NCBI RefSeq assembly: GCF_044372965.1
Contig: NZ_JBILQX010000054.1
Span: 1 to 19,480 of the forward strand
Origin: Elstera sp044372965
GTDB taxonomy: Bacteria; Pseudomonadota; Alphaproteobacteria; Elsterales; Elsteraceae
Reading direction: 5' to 3'
Length of the DNA stretch: 19,480 bases
The stretch's first letter is position 1, and the number at the start of each line of letters is the position of its first letter. Positions 1 through 8,391 of the stretch are shown here, one piece after another. The position numbers were made by a program, and so were the translations under genes. The notes below the pieces were generated by a model, which did no database searches, had not been told where the DNA came from, and worked only from the letters and a program-made list of their open reading frames with translations.

Positions 1-82
1 TCAGCCGTGATTCTGTTAAGATTGGCACGGACGAGGGGCTTCGTTAGGGTAAAGCGCGATAAAGTTGCGACTGAGAGGCTCC

Positions 83-796
83 GTGTCCGATCTGCCTGAA
101 CTCATTTTTTGTCCTGGGCTCTTGTGCGATGAAAACCTGTGGCGGCCCCAAAGCCTAGCCCTCGCCGGGCGGGTTGCGATGCGCGTTGCCGATACAACGA
201 AAGACGATACGATTGCCGGAATGGCCGCGCGCCTGCTGGCCGATGCCCCGCCGCGCTTCGCTCTCGCGGGCCTTTCGATGGGCGGCTATCTCGCGCTCGA
301 AGTGCTGCGGCAGGCTAAAGAGCGCGTCACCCGCGCAGCCTTGCTCGATACCTCCGCCCGCCCGGATACCGAGGAGCAGCGCGAACGCCGAATGGCGCTG
401 ATGCGCATGGCGAAAGTCGGGCGTTTCAAAGGGGTTACGCCCCGTTTGCTCCCGTTACTCATTCACCCGGACCGGCTGAACGACGCCGCCTTAGTTGAAA
501 CAATCGTCGGTATGGCGCAACGCATTGACCGCGATGGGTTTTTGCGCCAGCAGAACGCCATTTTGACCCGCGCCGACAGCGTGCCGGACCTGCCGAATTT
601 CGCCTGCCCCGCCCTCGTCATCGTAGGCCGCGAGGACGCGCTGACGCCGCCGGAACGGGCCGAAGAAATCGCCGCAGGCCTTCCGAACGCACGGCTCGAA
701 GTCCTTGAAAACTGCGGGCATCTCGCAACGCTGGAGCAGCCGGATCAGGTAAATGCCCTGTTCGAGCAATTCTTCTTAGAGGAAACCGGGGCATGA
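83..796 (+). CDS. alpha/beta-fold hydrolase
   Basis: This is a probable serine hydrolase of the alpha/beta-fold superfamily; its substrate cannot be told from the sequence. Counting from the GTG start, the nucleophile elbow GLSMGG gives Ser65. The acid is probably Asp185 in GREDALTPP and the histidine His213 in NCGHLATLEQP, so a complete Ser-Asp-His triad is visible. The length, 237 residues, fits a compact single-domain hydrolase without a large lid. No signal peptide is seen, so it is probably cytoplasmic. I chose GTG at 83 because a purine-rich GAGAGG lies just upstream; a TTG at 65 is in frame and would add six residues. The stop overlaps the start of the nucleoside hydrolase gene (ATGA at 793-796), so the two are almost certainly co-transcribed and translationally coupled. 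The neighbours suggest, by inference only, an ester or acylated compound linked to nucleoside use. Confidence 0.85.
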   Translation: MSDLPELIFCPGLLCDENLWRPQSLALAGRVAMRVADTTKDDTIAGMAARLLADAPPRFALAGLSMGGYLALEVLRQAKERVTRAALLDTSARPDTEEQRERRMALMRMAKVGRFKGVTPRLLPLLIHPDRLNDAALVETIVGMAQRIDRDGFLRQQNAILTRADSVPDLPNFACPALVIVGREDALTPPERAEEIAAGLPNARLEVLENCGHLATLEQPDQVNALFEQFFLEETGA

Positions 797-1734
797 CAGT
801 GCGACAGAAAATTATCATCGACTGCGATCCGGGGCTTGATGACGCCATCGCCCTGCTGCTCGCCTTCGCCAGCCCGGAACTCGATATTCTCGGGATTACG
901 GTTGCGGCGGGTAATGTTGGGCTAGAGCAAACGGTTAAGAACACGCGCCTGCTGGTTGATCTCGCCGGAGCGTCCGTGCCGATCCATCCCGGCTGCCCGG
1001 CCCCGCTGTTCCGCCGCCTCGAAACGGCAGCCCATATCCACGGCGAGTCAGGCCTGAAGGGCGCGGAACATCTGCCGCCGCCGCGCGCGCCGGTTTCAGA
1101 CGAGCACGCCGTTCCCGCCCTCATCCGCCACCTGCGCACCGCCGCCCCCGGCGAGATTATCCTCGCCTGCACAGGGCCGCTCACGAACCTCGCCGCCGCC
1201 TTGATCCAAGCGCCCGATAGTGCAGCATCCATCGCCCGTATCGTCGTCATGGGCGGCGGTGTGGCCCAGGGCAATGCAACCCCTGCCGCCGAATTCAATT
1301 TTCTCACCGATCCGCACGCGGCCCAGATTGTGTGCCGCAGCGGCGTGCCCTTAGAGATTATTCCGCTCGATCTCACTTGGCAGGCGGAAGCCAGCCCAGC
1401 GCGGCTCAAACCCTTAGTCGGCGTCGAAACCGAGGTAGCCCGCACGGTTCTGTCGATGATGGCCGCCTATGGCCGCAAAGGCCGCCACGCCGACAGCGAC
1501 GGCCCACCCCTGCACGATCCTTGCGTCATCGGCCATATCCTCTGGCCCGATCTAATGCGCGGCCAGCGCGGCGGCGTTGGCGTTGATGTGCTGCCCGGCC
1601 CGAACGAGGGCCGCCTGACTGCCGACTGGTGGGGTGTCGCAAAGCCGCCCCTGCCGCAGGCGCTGATCCTAACCGAAATCGACGCCGACGGGTTCTTCGC
1701 CCGCCTGTGCGACCGCCTGCTGCGCTTCAAATAG
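793..1734 (+). CDS. nucleoside hydrolase (inosine/uridine-preferring family)
   Basis: The enzyme hydrolyses the N-glycosidic bond of ribonucleosides to give a free base and ribose. The N-terminal calcium-binding signature is intact: IIIDCDPGLDDA places Asp10, Asp12, Asp16 and Asp17 together, and the family's catalytic base is the second Asp of DCDPG. HGESGLKG near residues 83-90 and EFNFLTDPHA near 167-176 are also family hallmarks. The C-terminal LHDP has His241 and Asp242, the usual leaving-group and calcium-ligand positions. The length, 313 residues, is typical. No signal peptide is present, so the enzyme is cytoplasmic. The start overlaps the stop of the upstream hydrolase by four bases, and the ribokinase gene follows after eight bases. 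That order (nucleoside to ribose to ribose 5-phosphate) supports a nucleoside salvage role. Base preference (pyrimidine, purine or mixed) cannot be assigned, so no Rih or Iun symbol is given. Confidence 0.95.
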   Translation: MTVRQKIIIDCDPGLDDAIALLLAFASPELDILGITVAAGNVGLEQTVKNTRLLVDLAGASVPIHPGCPAPLFRRLETAAHIHGESGLKGAEHLPPPRAPVSDEHAVPALIRHLRTAAPGEIILACTGPLTNLAAALIQAPDSAASIARIVVMGGGVAQGNATPAAEFNFLTDPHAAQIVCRSGVPLEIIPLDLTWQAEASPARLKPLVGVETEVARTVLSMMAAYGRKGRHADSDGPPLHDPCVIGHILWPDLMRGQRGGVGVDVLPGPNEGRLTADWWGVAKPPLPQALILTEIDADGFFARLCDRLLRFK

Positions 1735-1742
1735 GCCCCGCG

Positions 1743-2615
1743 ATGATTACCGTCTTCGGCTCCATCAATCTCGACCTCGTCGTGCGCGCCCCGCACCTGC
1801 CCGCGCCGGGCGAAACCGTGCTTGGCGGCGCTTTTGCAGCCCATCCCGGGGGGAAAGGCGCGAATCAAGCCCTCGCCGCTCAACGCGCGGGCGGAAGCGT
1901 GCGGCTTTTCGGGGCGGTTGGCGGCGATAGTTTTGCGGGTCCGGCCCTGTCCCTGTTGCGAGAAGGCGGCGTCGATCTTGCGGGGGTGCGCAGCGTGCCC
2001 GAAACGGCAACCGGCATCGCCCTGATTGCCGTCGATACGCAAACAGCGGAAAATCAGATTCTGGTCGCACCGGGGGCAAATGGCGCGGTTTTCGCCGACT
2101 GGCTGCCACCTTTGGGCGAACAGGATATTCTGCTGTTGCAGGGCGAACTGCCGTTCGCCGAAACCCTTCGGGCCGCGCGCACCGCCAAGAGCCACGGCGC
2201 GCGTGTGGTCTGGAACCTCGCCCCCGTCCCGCCTGATCTGCCGACCGATCTCGTCGATCTTGTCGATCTGCTCGTCGTCAACGAAGGGGAAGCTGCCGCC
2301 CTCACCGGCACAGCGCAGCCCGAGGAAGCCTTACGGGACTGGCCCGGCGATATCGTTATTACCCTTGGGGGCGACGGCGCGATTGCCCGCTTCGGCGTGC
2401 ATCTTTACTCCGTTCCCGCCGTTCATATTACGCCCGTCGATACCACCGGCGCGGGCGATGCGAGCGTTGGCGCGTTGGTCGCAGCTCTCAGCCATGGCCT
2501 TCATCCTGCCGAAGCCCTACGCTTTGCGCTTGCCGCCGGAACACTGGCCTGTTTAGCGGAGGGCGCGCAGCCGAGTTTCGCCACGCGCCCCCAGATCGAA
2601 GCCTTCTTGGGTTAA
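1743..2615 (+). CDS. rbsK: ribokinase (PfkB family)
   Basis: It phosphorylates ribose with ATP to ribose 5-phosphate, which would consume the ribose released by the nucleoside hydrolase just upstream. The 290-residue protein shows the PfkB signature GGKGANQA at about residues 37-44, the start GSINLDLVVR typical of ribokinases, NEGEAAALTG near 180-189, and the anion-hole and catalytic motif DTTGAGDA with the base at Asp239. I take the start at ATG 1743, eight bases after the previous stop. A longer reading from 1629 would overlap the nucleoside hydrolase deeply and adds sequence unlike a ribokinase. The stop TAA at 2613-2615 overlaps the stop of the convergent alcohol dehydrogenase. Another PfkB sugar kinase specificity is possible, but the N-terminal motif and the operon context favour ribose. 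Confidence 0.93.
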   Translation: MITVFGSINLDLVVRAPHLPAPGETVLGGAFAAHPGGKGANQALAAQRAGGSVRLFGAVGGDSFAGPALSLLREGGVDLAGVRSVPETATGIALIAVDTQTAENQILVAPGANGAVFADWLPPLGEQDILLLQGELPFAETLRAARTAKSHGARVVWNLAPVPPDLPTDLVDLVDLLVVNEGEAAALTGTAQPEEALRDWPGDIVITLGGDGAIARFGVHLYSVPAVHITPVDTTGAGDASVGALVAALSHGLHPAEALRFALAAGTLACLAEGAQPSFATRPQIEAFLG

Positions 2616-3769
2616 CGATAGGCCGCGCGGTAGAGGGTCACGATTTCGTCCGCTGTCGGCACGCGCGGATTATTGCCGGGCGAGCCCGACGCGAGCGCCT
2701 GTTCGGCCATCCGCTCCATCAACCCCATGTAGCGCGCCTCATCAATGCCATAGGCTTCGGGCGTCGGTACCGTCAGATCGCGGTTAAGGGCCGACAGCGC
2801 GTCCAGAAGCGCCGAGACCGCCGCCTGATCGCCTTCCTCTGCCGAGGCCAGGCCGAGCGTGCGCGCGACCGTCCCATAGCGCTCCAGGGCTGCGGGGGCC
2901 GAGAAAGCCGTGACGGCGGGCAGCAGCATGGCGTTCGAAAGACCGTGCGGCACATGGAAGAACGCCCCAATCGGGCGGCTCATACCGTGGACCAGCGCGA
3001 CGGAGGCATTGGAGAAGGCCAGCCCCGCCAAGGTCGCCCCGCGCATCATCGCTTCGCGGGCGGCATGATTGCCGGGCTCGAAGCAGGCCGTGCGCAAGTT
3101 CGGATAAATCAGCCGCATCGCTTCCAGCGCATAAACATCGCTAAGCGGTGTGGCCTTGCGACTCACATAGGCTTCAATCGCGTGGGTCAGCGCATCGATG
3201 CCAGTATCGGCAGTGAGGCGCAGCGGCTTGGTCAGCGTCAGTTCGTAATCGACAATTGCTGCGCGCGGCAGACAGGCGAGGCCCATAATGAGCATTTTCT
3301 CGTCCGTCGCCTCGTCCGTAATCACGGCAAAGCGCGTTACTTCCGAGCCCGTCCCGGCGGTGGTCGGAATGCAGATCACCGGCAGATCGGCCTGATCGGC
3401 GCTGGCAGGCACTTTGTAATCGCGCATCGCGCCGCCGCCCTTGGCCAAAACGGCCATCGCCTTGGCCGTATCCATCGGGCTGCCGCCGCCGATTGCCAAA
3501 AGCCCATCGAAAGGCTCGGCTTGCAGGCGCGCAACGCCCGCTTCAATCACACGGACCGTTGGGTCCGGCACCGTTTCGTCAAAAATACCCACGCTCAATC
3601 CGGCTGCCCGCAGCACAGCTTCGATCTCGCCAACGACCCCCGTCTGAACCAGAAACTTATCGGTCACAATCAGCGGGTGCCGAATCCCCAATCGGGCCAG
3701 CACCGTCGCAGTTTCCCGGCGTGCGCCGCCGCCCATTAGCACCAATTGTGGTGTCATTACGCTGAACAT
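2612..3769 (-). CDS. iron-containing alcohol dehydrogenase
   Basis: This is an NAD(P)-dependent group III alcohol dehydrogenase that interconverts an alcohol and an aldehyde or ketone; the actual substrate is unknown. The dinucleotide-binding GGGSPMDTAK lies at about residues 94-103 and PTTAGTGSE at 135-143. All four iron ligands are present at the family spacing: Asp192 and His196 in IDALTHAIEAY, His261 in VHGMSRPIG, and His275 in FHVPHGLSNA. The length, 385 residues, is normal. The start at 3769 is backed by a GGGGAGGGG tract a few bases upstream on the minus strand; Met5 is an alternative. It is monocistronic and convergent with rbsK, with the two stop codons overlapping by two bases and no visible terminator between them. 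It may oxidise or reduce small alcohols or lactaldehyde-like compounds, but no neighbour indicates which. Confidence 0.94.
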   Translation of the reverse strand: MFSVMTPQLVLMGGGARRETATVLARLGIRHPLIVTDKFLVQTGVVGEIEAVLRAAGLSVGIFDETVPDPTVRVIEAGVARLQAEPFDGLLAIGGGSPMDTAKAMAVLAKGGGAMRDYKVPASADQADLPVICIPTTAGTGSEVTRFAVITDEATDEKMLIMGLACLPRAAIVDYELTLTKPLRLTADTGIDALTHAIEAYVSRKATPLSDVYALEAMRLIYPNLRTACFEPGNHAAREAMMRGATLAGLAFSNASVALVHGMSRPIGAFFHVPHGLSNAMLLPAVTAFSAPAALERYGTVARTLGLASAEEGDQAAVSALLDALSALNRDLTVPTPEAYGIDEARYMGLMERMAEQALASGSPGNNPRVPTADEIVTLYRAAYR

Positions 3770-4022
3770 TTTCCCCTCCCCCGTTTAGCCTTGTGTTGAC
3801 AGCCCCGGTCGATTCGCCGAGAGTTGTTATGTTGCAGGTGCTAACTAGCCTATCTTCATATGATTATCTGGCGTCTTTCCCAAAGCCCCTGAATTTAAAG
3901 GAAAATAAATTAATCTAAAAGAAGGGTAAACTTTTTCCTTGCTCTAGTTCGCATTTGCAGCGACCTTTACCTTAGTTCTCCTCCCTTCGTCGGGCCGTTT
4001 TACAGAGAAGTGGAACAAGACG

Positions 4023-4343
4023 ATGAACGCTGAAATCATTCGGGTCGATTTTCGACTGAAGCGTGTCGTTGCCAATGATAATAACGATCCCATTCGTCAT
4101 CGCCGCGTCAACCTCTCGGCAACGATTGCCCGACTGCGCGCCTCCGCTGCCGCCTCCGCCGCCTCGACCCAGGCGATGCGACAAGGTGCCGCACGGTTGC
4201 GGGAAGCGTCGGCCCGGATGGAGGAAGAAACCCGCAATTTGGCAGCCAGCCTCAATAATCTTTCCAGTAGCCTGAGTGCACTGCCCGTTTCGCAAATTTT
4301 CAATCAGCTTCAAGCGATCCGCGAGCTTTCCGCCGAAGGGTAA
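4023..4343 (+). CDS. small helix-rich protein of unknown function
   Basis: I do not recognise a named family. The 106-residue protein begins with a charged segment containing RVDFRLKRVVANDN, a motif style I associate with small alphaproteobacterial proteins. It then continues as a nearly uninterrupted amphipathic, Ala/Ser/Arg-rich helix (about residues 35-100) rich in Ala, Glu, Arg and Leu, compatible with a coiled coil. There is no signal peptide or membrane segment. The start is ATG 4023 with a modest purine-rich stretch (AGAGAAGTGGAA) upstream. An open frame of 137 codons on the opposite strand covers the same bases, but its composition is unlike a protein. The plus-strand reading is preferred because a bidirectional terminator follows closely. 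It stands alone between the divergent alcohol dehydrogenase and the convergent alaS. Confidence 0.65.
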   Translation: MNAEIIRVDFRLKRVVANDNNDPIRHRRVNLSATIARLRASAAASAASTQAMRQGAARLREASARMEEETRNLAASLNNLSSSLSALPVSQIFNQLQAIRELSAEG

Positions 4344-4350
4344 TCGCATC

Positions 4351-4367
4351 GGCGACCCAGGGTCGCC
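4351..4367. repeat. short perfect inverted repeat in 3' untranslated region
   Basis: GGCGACCC and GGGTCGCC form an eight-base perfect inverted repeat around a single central A, eight bases after the stop of the 106-residue protein gene. The loop is too small for a full-length RNA hairpin, so the innermost pairs would open. It has no T tract, so it is not a terminator by itself. It could be a protein-binding site or a structured mRNA end. Confidence 0.4.
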
Positions 4368-4388
4368 ACGCGGTAAATAGCCCATCTA

Positions 4389-4422
4389 AAAAAGGGGAGG
4401 ATGTTAACATCCTCCCCTTTTT
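4389..4422. terminator. bidirectional rho-independent terminator
   Basis: This is a perfect 34-base palindrome (17 bases per arm) centred on GTTAAC, with a GC-rich GGGGAGGAT/ATCCTCCCC stem bordered by A and T runs on either side. It therefore reads as stem plus U-run from both strands. It sits between the 106-residue protein gene (plus) and the stop of alaS (minus) and can end transcription of both. Confidence 0.93.
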
Positions 4423-4430
4423 ATTTAGCC

Positions 4431-7079
4431 TCAGGCAACGGATGCCGAGACCAGATGATTCCGCACTGCAGCAAAAGCAGCCTCAATCAAAGCGGGGTCA
4501 GCACCGCCCGCTTGGGCCATGTCAGGACGACCACCGCCGCCCTTCCCGCCCAAAGCTTCTGCCCCGACCCGGACAAGATCGACCGCGCTGAGGCGCTTTG
4601 AGAGAGCCTCGGTAACGCCAATGACCAGCGAAACCTTTCCGTCGTCCGCCGCCGCGACGATGACGACGCCATCAGCCATATCTTGCTTCAGTTGATCGAC
4701 CATGCCTTTCAATTCGCGCGCCGGAACCCCATCGGCCCGGCGGGCGATAAAAGCGATCCCCGCAATGGTTTCAACCGCTGCCGCCGCACCCGTGCCGCCT
4801 GTGGCCAAAGCTTTACGGGCTTCCAATAGTTCCCGCTCCAACCGCCGCCGCTCCTCGACGAGGGCTGCAACGCGCGCCGGAAGCTCGGTTGCCGTGGTCT
4901 TTAAGCTTCCCGCCGCAGCCGCCAAAGTGGCTTCCTGCTGAGCGAGATGATCGAGCACGGCTTGACCCGTAATCGCCTCGATCCGCCGAACGCCTGCGGC
5001 GACCGCGTTTTCACCGACAATCTTGAACGCGCCGATATCGCCCGTGCGCCGCACGTGGGTGCCGCCACACAGTTCGACTGAAAAGCGGCTGCTATCCGCG
5101 CCCATGGTCACAACGCGGACCTCATCGCCGTATTTTTCGCCGAACAGCGCCAGCGCGCCTTCGGCCACGGCGTCATCCGGCGTCATCAGGCGCGTGTTCA
5201 CGTCGGTATTCAGACGAATACGCGCGTTCACCTCGCGCTCAACATCCTGCACTTCCTCCGCCGACAAGGGCTTCGGATGGCTGATATCGAAGCGCAGGCG
5301 TTCGGCCGCAACCAGCGAGCCCTTTTGGGTGACATGATCGCCCAAGCGACGGCGCAAAGCTTCATGCAGCAAATGCGTGGCCGAATGATTGGCGCGCAAC
5401 TGGTCGCGGCGCTCGGCCGCAACGGTGAGCGTTACCCCATCGCCGACCGACAGGCTTCCCGCCTCGACCGTGCCGAGATGCACCCACAGGTCGCCGACGC
5501 GCTTTTGCGTATCGTTGATGCGCACGCGCACCCCCGCCGGGGTCTGGATGACGCCCTGATCGCCCTGCTGGCCGCCGGATTCGCCGTAGAAGGGCGTTTG
5601 ATTGACAATAACGGCAATCGTGCTGCCCTCGGCGGCCGTCTTCACCGACGTGCCGTCGGCAATAATCGCCAGAATCTGCGCTTCCGCCGAATCGGTGGCA
5701 TACCCCAGAAAATCCGTCGCGCCATGGGTATCGCGCAACTCGAACCAAAGCTTATCGGTCGCAGCCTCGCCCGAGCCGGACCACGCGGCTCGCGCCTTGG
5801 CGCGCTGGGCCTGCATAGAGGCTTCGAACCCGAGGGTGTCGACCGTTCGGCCCTGACCGCGCAGCACGTCCTGAGTCAGATCGAGCGGGAAACCGAAGGT
5901 ATCGTAAAGCGTAAAAGCCACATCACCCGCAAGCGCCTGGCCCTCGCCGAGCTTATGGGTTTCATCTTCCAACAGCTTCAAGCCACGCTCGAGCATGGCT
6001 TTAAAGCGGGTTTCTTCCAGCTTCAATGTCTCGGTCATCAGCGCGCTGGCGCGATTGAGTTCCGGGTAATGGTCGCCCATTTGCTTTTGCAGGGCCGGAA
6101 CCAGACGCCACAGGTGCGGATCGCGACAGCCGATCATGTGCGCATGGCGCATCGCCCGGCGCATGATCCGGCGCAGCACATAGCCGCGCCCTTCATTGGA
6201 CGGCAGCACGCCATCGGCCATTAGGAAGCAGGAGGCGCGCAAATGGTCGGCAATGACCCGGTGGGAAATCTTATGCGGGCCGTCGGGATCGGAGTTGGCG
6301 GCTTGGGCCGAAGCTTCGATCAGCGCGCGCATCAGGTCGATATCGTAGTTATCGTGCTTACCCTGGAGCACCGCCGTGACGCGCTCCAACCCCATGCCGG
6401 TATCGATCGAGGGGCGCGGTAGCGGCAGGCGCGTTCCATCGCCCTGCTGCTCGAACTGCATGAACACGAGGTTCCAGATTTCGATGAAACGGTCGCCATC
6501 TTGATCGGCGCTGCCGGGCGGGCCGCCCCAAACCTTATCGCCATGATCGAAGAAGATTTCCGAACAGGGACCACAGGGACCCGTATCACCCGCCGACCAG
6601 AAGTTATCGCTGGTAGCGATTCGAATGATCCGGTCATCGCTAAGGCCGGCAATCTTCTTCCAAAGGCCGTGAGCCTCGTCATCATCATGGTAGACGGTCA
6701 CGAGCAAGCGCTTGGCATCGAGGCCAAACTCGCGCGTCACCGTGTTCCAGGCAAGCTCGATTGCCCGTTCTTTGAAATAATCGCCGAAGGAGAAATTGCC
6801 GAGCATTTCGAAGAACGTATGGTGACGGGCCGTATAGCCGACGTTCTCAAGGTCATTATGCTTACCACCCGCGCGCAAGCATTTTTGAGCGGTGGTGGCG
6901 CGCACGTAATCGCGCTTTTCCGTTCCGGTGAACAGATTCTTGAACTGAACCATCCCGGCGCTGGCAAACAGCAATGTGGGATCGTTCCGCGGCACCAACG
7001 GACTCGATTCCACGACCGCATGGCCTTGGCTACCGAAATAGGAGAGAAATTTAGCGCGAACTTCGTTAGTGCTTTGCAT
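4431..7079 (-). CDS. alaS: alanine--tRNA ligase
   Basis: It charges tRNA-Ala with alanine and clears mischarged Ser- or Gly-tRNA-Ala. Counting from Met at 7079, the protein has 882 residues, the usual size. The class II catalytic core comes first (SSPLVPRNDPTLLFASAGM at 25-43, then SIDTGMGLERV at about 224-234). The editing domain follows with zinc-type ligands in HSATH (His565, His569) and CGGTH (Cys671, His675). The C-terminal region is a coiled coil (near 720-750) with a glycine-rich GGKGGGGRPDMAQAGG end. I chose ATG 7079 because MQSTNEVRAKFL matches the normal AlaS N-terminus and a GGGAAGG precedes it. The in-frame reading to 7127 adds 16 residues unlike the family. It lies downstream of recA on the same strand, but a hairpin terminator separates them, so it probably has its own promoter. 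Confidence 0.97.
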   Translation of the reverse strand: MQSTNEVRAKFLSYFGSQGHAVVESSPLVPRNDPTLLFASAGMVQFKNLFTGTEKRDYVRATTAQKCLRAGGKHNDLENVGYTARHHTFFEMLGNFSFGDYFKERAIELAWNTVTREFGLDAKRLLVTVYHDDDEAHGLWKKIAGLSDDRIIRIATSDNFWSAGDTGPCGPCSEIFFDHGDKVWGGPPGSADQDGDRFIEIWNLVFMQFEQQGDGTRLPLPRPSIDTGMGLERVTAVLQGKHDNYDIDLMRALIEASAQAANSDPDGPHKISHRVIADHLRASCFLMADGVLPSNEGRGYVLRRIMRRAMRHAHMIGCRDPHLWRLVPALQKQMGDHYPELNRASALMTETLKLEETRFKAMLERGLKLLEDETHKLGEGQALAGDVAFTLYDTFGFPLDLTQDVLRGQGRTVDTLGFEASMQAQRAKARAAWSGSGEAATDKLWFELRDTHGATDFLGYATDSAEAQILAIIADGTSVKTAAEGSTIAVIVNQTPFYGESGGQQGDQGVIQTPAGVRVRINDTQKRVGDLWVHLGTVEAGSLSVGDGVTLTVAAERRDQLRANHSATHLLHEALRRRLGDHVTQKGSLVAAERLRFDISHPKPLSAEEVQDVEREVNARIRLNTDVNTRLMTPDDAVAEGALALFGEKYGDEVRVVTMGADSSRFSVELCGGTHVRRTGDIGAFKIVGENAVAAGVRRIEAITGQAVLDHLAQQEATLAAAAGSLKTTATELPARVAALVEERRRLERELLEARKALATGGTGAAAAVETIAGIAFIARRADGVPARELKGMVDQLKQDMADGVVIVAAADDGKVSLVIGVTEALSKRLSAVDLVRVGAEALGGKGGGGRPDMAQAGGADPALIEAAFAAVRNHLVSASVA

Positions 7080-7145
7080 GGCCTTCCCGTTGACGGTCCA
7101 GGGCTTAACGCGCCGTTCCGTTCTCACTCACACGCAGGGGCTTGC

Positions 7146-7175
7146 GTTGTAGCGCGGCCAAGGCGACCTTGTCCA
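7146..7175 (-). promoter_or_regulatory. candidate sigma-70-type promoter for alaS
   Basis: On the minus strand TGGACA (7170-7175) is followed after 18 bases by TACAAC (7146-7151). It lies after the recA terminator and about 67 bases before the alaS start. The match is moderate and spacing slightly long. It is offered because alaS otherwise has no promoter after the terminator. Confidence 0.35.
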
Positions 7176-7186
7176 TGGCAGTGACT

Positions 7187-7225
7187 AAAACGGCTGCGGT
7201 TGGAAGCATTTCCCCACCGCAGCCG
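7187..7225 (-). terminator. rho-independent terminator of recA
   Basis: Read on the minus strand, CGGCTGCGGT and its exact complement ACCGCAGCCG form a ten-base stem (7216-7225 with 7191-7200) around a 15-base loop. TTTT follows immediately (7187-7190). It begins about ten bases after the recA stop. Confidence 0.85.
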
Positions 7226-7235
7226 CTTCAAAGCC

Positions 7236-8300
7236 CTAATCGCCCGACGTATCGGGTGCGCCCATCATCGCGTCGGCCACGCCCTTGGCATTGTCGCGAA
7301 TGGCTTGCTCCACCTTATCGGCGATGGCCGGATTTTCGCGCATAAACACCTTGGCGTTTTCGCGCCCCTGGCCCACACGCTGGCCTTCGTGGGAGAACCA
7401 GGCCCCGGATTTTTCGACCACCCCGGCCTTCACGCCAAGGTCGATCAATTCACCAACCTTCGAAATGCCTTCGCCGTACATAATGTCGAACTCAACCACG
7501 CGGAACGGCGGCGCCATCTTATTCTTCACCACTTTCACGCGGGTTTGATTCCCCGTTGCGGTTTCCCGGTCCTTGATCGCGCCAATGCGGCGAATATCGA
7601 GGCGGATCGAGGCGTAGAACTTCAGCGCATTGCCGCCCGTCGTGGTTTCGGGATTGCCGAACATCACGCCGATCTTCTGGCGAATCTGATTGATGAAGAT
7701 CACCATGCAGCGCGATTTGGAGATAGTGCCCGTCAGCTTGCGCAGGGCTTGGCTCATCAGCCGCGCCTGCAGGCCAACGTGCGTATCACCCATCTCGCCT
7801 TCAAGCTCGGCGCGCGGCACCAGGGCCGCGACGCTATCGATGACCAGCACGTCAATCGCGCCAGAGCGGACGAGCGTATCGGCGATTTCAAGCGCCTGCT
7901 CCCCCGCGTCGGGCTGAGAGATCAGCAGTTCATCGATATTCACGCCGAGCTTGCGGGCGTAGCTGGGGTCGAGCGCGTGTTCGGCATCAACAAAGGCACA
8001 GGTGCCGCCCGCCTTTTGCGCTTCAGCGATCACGTGTAGCGCAAGGGTGGTCTTCCCCGAGCTTTCCGGCCCATAGATTTCGATAATGCGCCCGCGCGGC
8101 AACCCGCCGATCCCCAGGGCAATATCGAGCCCTAAAGAGCCGGTCGAGATCACTTCGGTATCCACCGAAGCGTCGCGCTGACCCAGTTTCATGATGGAGC
8201 CTTTACCAAAGGCCCGTTCGATTTGCCCGAGGGCGGCTTCCAAAGCCTTGTTCTTATCCATGCTATCTTTATCGATAAGGCGCAGTTGCGCGACGGTCAT
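7236..8300 (-). CDS. recA: recombinase RecA
   Basis: RecA forms ATP-dependent filaments on single-stranded DNA for strand exchange, and stimulates LexA self-cleavage in the SOS response. The 354-residue protein has the Walker A GPESSGKT at residues 77-84, the Walker B strand VLVIDSVAAL at 151-160, and the highly conserved NQIRQKIGVMFGNPETTTGGNALKFYAS-type L2 region beginning near residue 204. The start at 8300 is preferred over the internal Met14 (8261): a strong GGGAGG lies eight bases upstream of 8300, and the N-terminal extension (LRLIDKDSMDK) is usual in related alphaproteobacteria. Expression is very probably SOS-controlled, since a LexA-type box directly abuts the promoter. It is followed by its own terminator, so it is likely monocistronic. 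Confidence 0.98.
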   Translation of the reverse strand: MTVAQLRLIDKDSMDKNKALEAALGQIERAFGKGSIMKLGQRDASVDTEVISTGSLGLDIALGIGGLPRGRIIEIYGPESSGKTTLALHVIAEAQKAGGTCAFVDAEHALDPSYARKLGVNIDELLISQPDAGEQALEIADTLVRSGAIDVLVIDSVAALVPRAELEGEMGDTHVGLQARLMSQALRKLTGTISKSRCMVIFINQIRQKIGVMFGNPETTTGGNALKFYASIRLDIRRIGAIKDRETATGNQTRVKVVKNKMAPPFRVVEFDIMYGEGISKVGELIDLGVKAGVVEKSGAWFSHEGQRVGQGRENAKVFMRENPAIADKVEQAIRDNAKGVADAMMGAPDTSGD

Positions 8301-8391
8301 GACGAGTGCCTCCCGGTTATTTCACAGCCATCACGGCGATGCAACGCAGGCTAGGCCAAGGCTTGATCGGCCAGGGGATGCCCAAGACCAG

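Noticed and set aside
20..45. GGCACG near the left edge as a sigma-54 promoter for the nucleoside operon
   Set aside because: The -24 half is good, but the base pair GC and the TTGC box are missing at -12.
1..47. A plus-strand frame ending at TAG 45-47 that could be the end of an upstream gene
   Set aside because: Only 14 codons are visible and they show no recognisable motif, so a gene cannot be supported.
618..1445. Long minus-strand frame of 275 codons across the hydrolase and nucleoside hydrolase genes
   Set aside because: It is a shadow of the two well-supported plus-strand genes; long antisense frames are common at this G+C.
3896..3917. Two TTAA half-sites that could be a CtrA box
   Set aside because: The spacing is about 11 bases instead of the 7 expected for TTAA-N7-TTAA.
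3972..4385. A 137-codon minus-strand frame opposite the 106-residue protein gene
   Set aside because: The translation is Gly/Arg/Cys-rich without family features, its end runs through the untranslated inverted repeat, and the plus-strand reading fits the terminator position better.
5277..6224. Plus-strand frame of 315 codons inside alaS
   Set aside because: It is antisense to the conserved catalytic and editing regions of AlaS, and its translation resembles no protein.
6924..6942. A second LexA-like GAAC repeat inside alaS
   Set aside because: The two GAAC copies are eight, not seven, bases apart and lie within conserved coding sequence.
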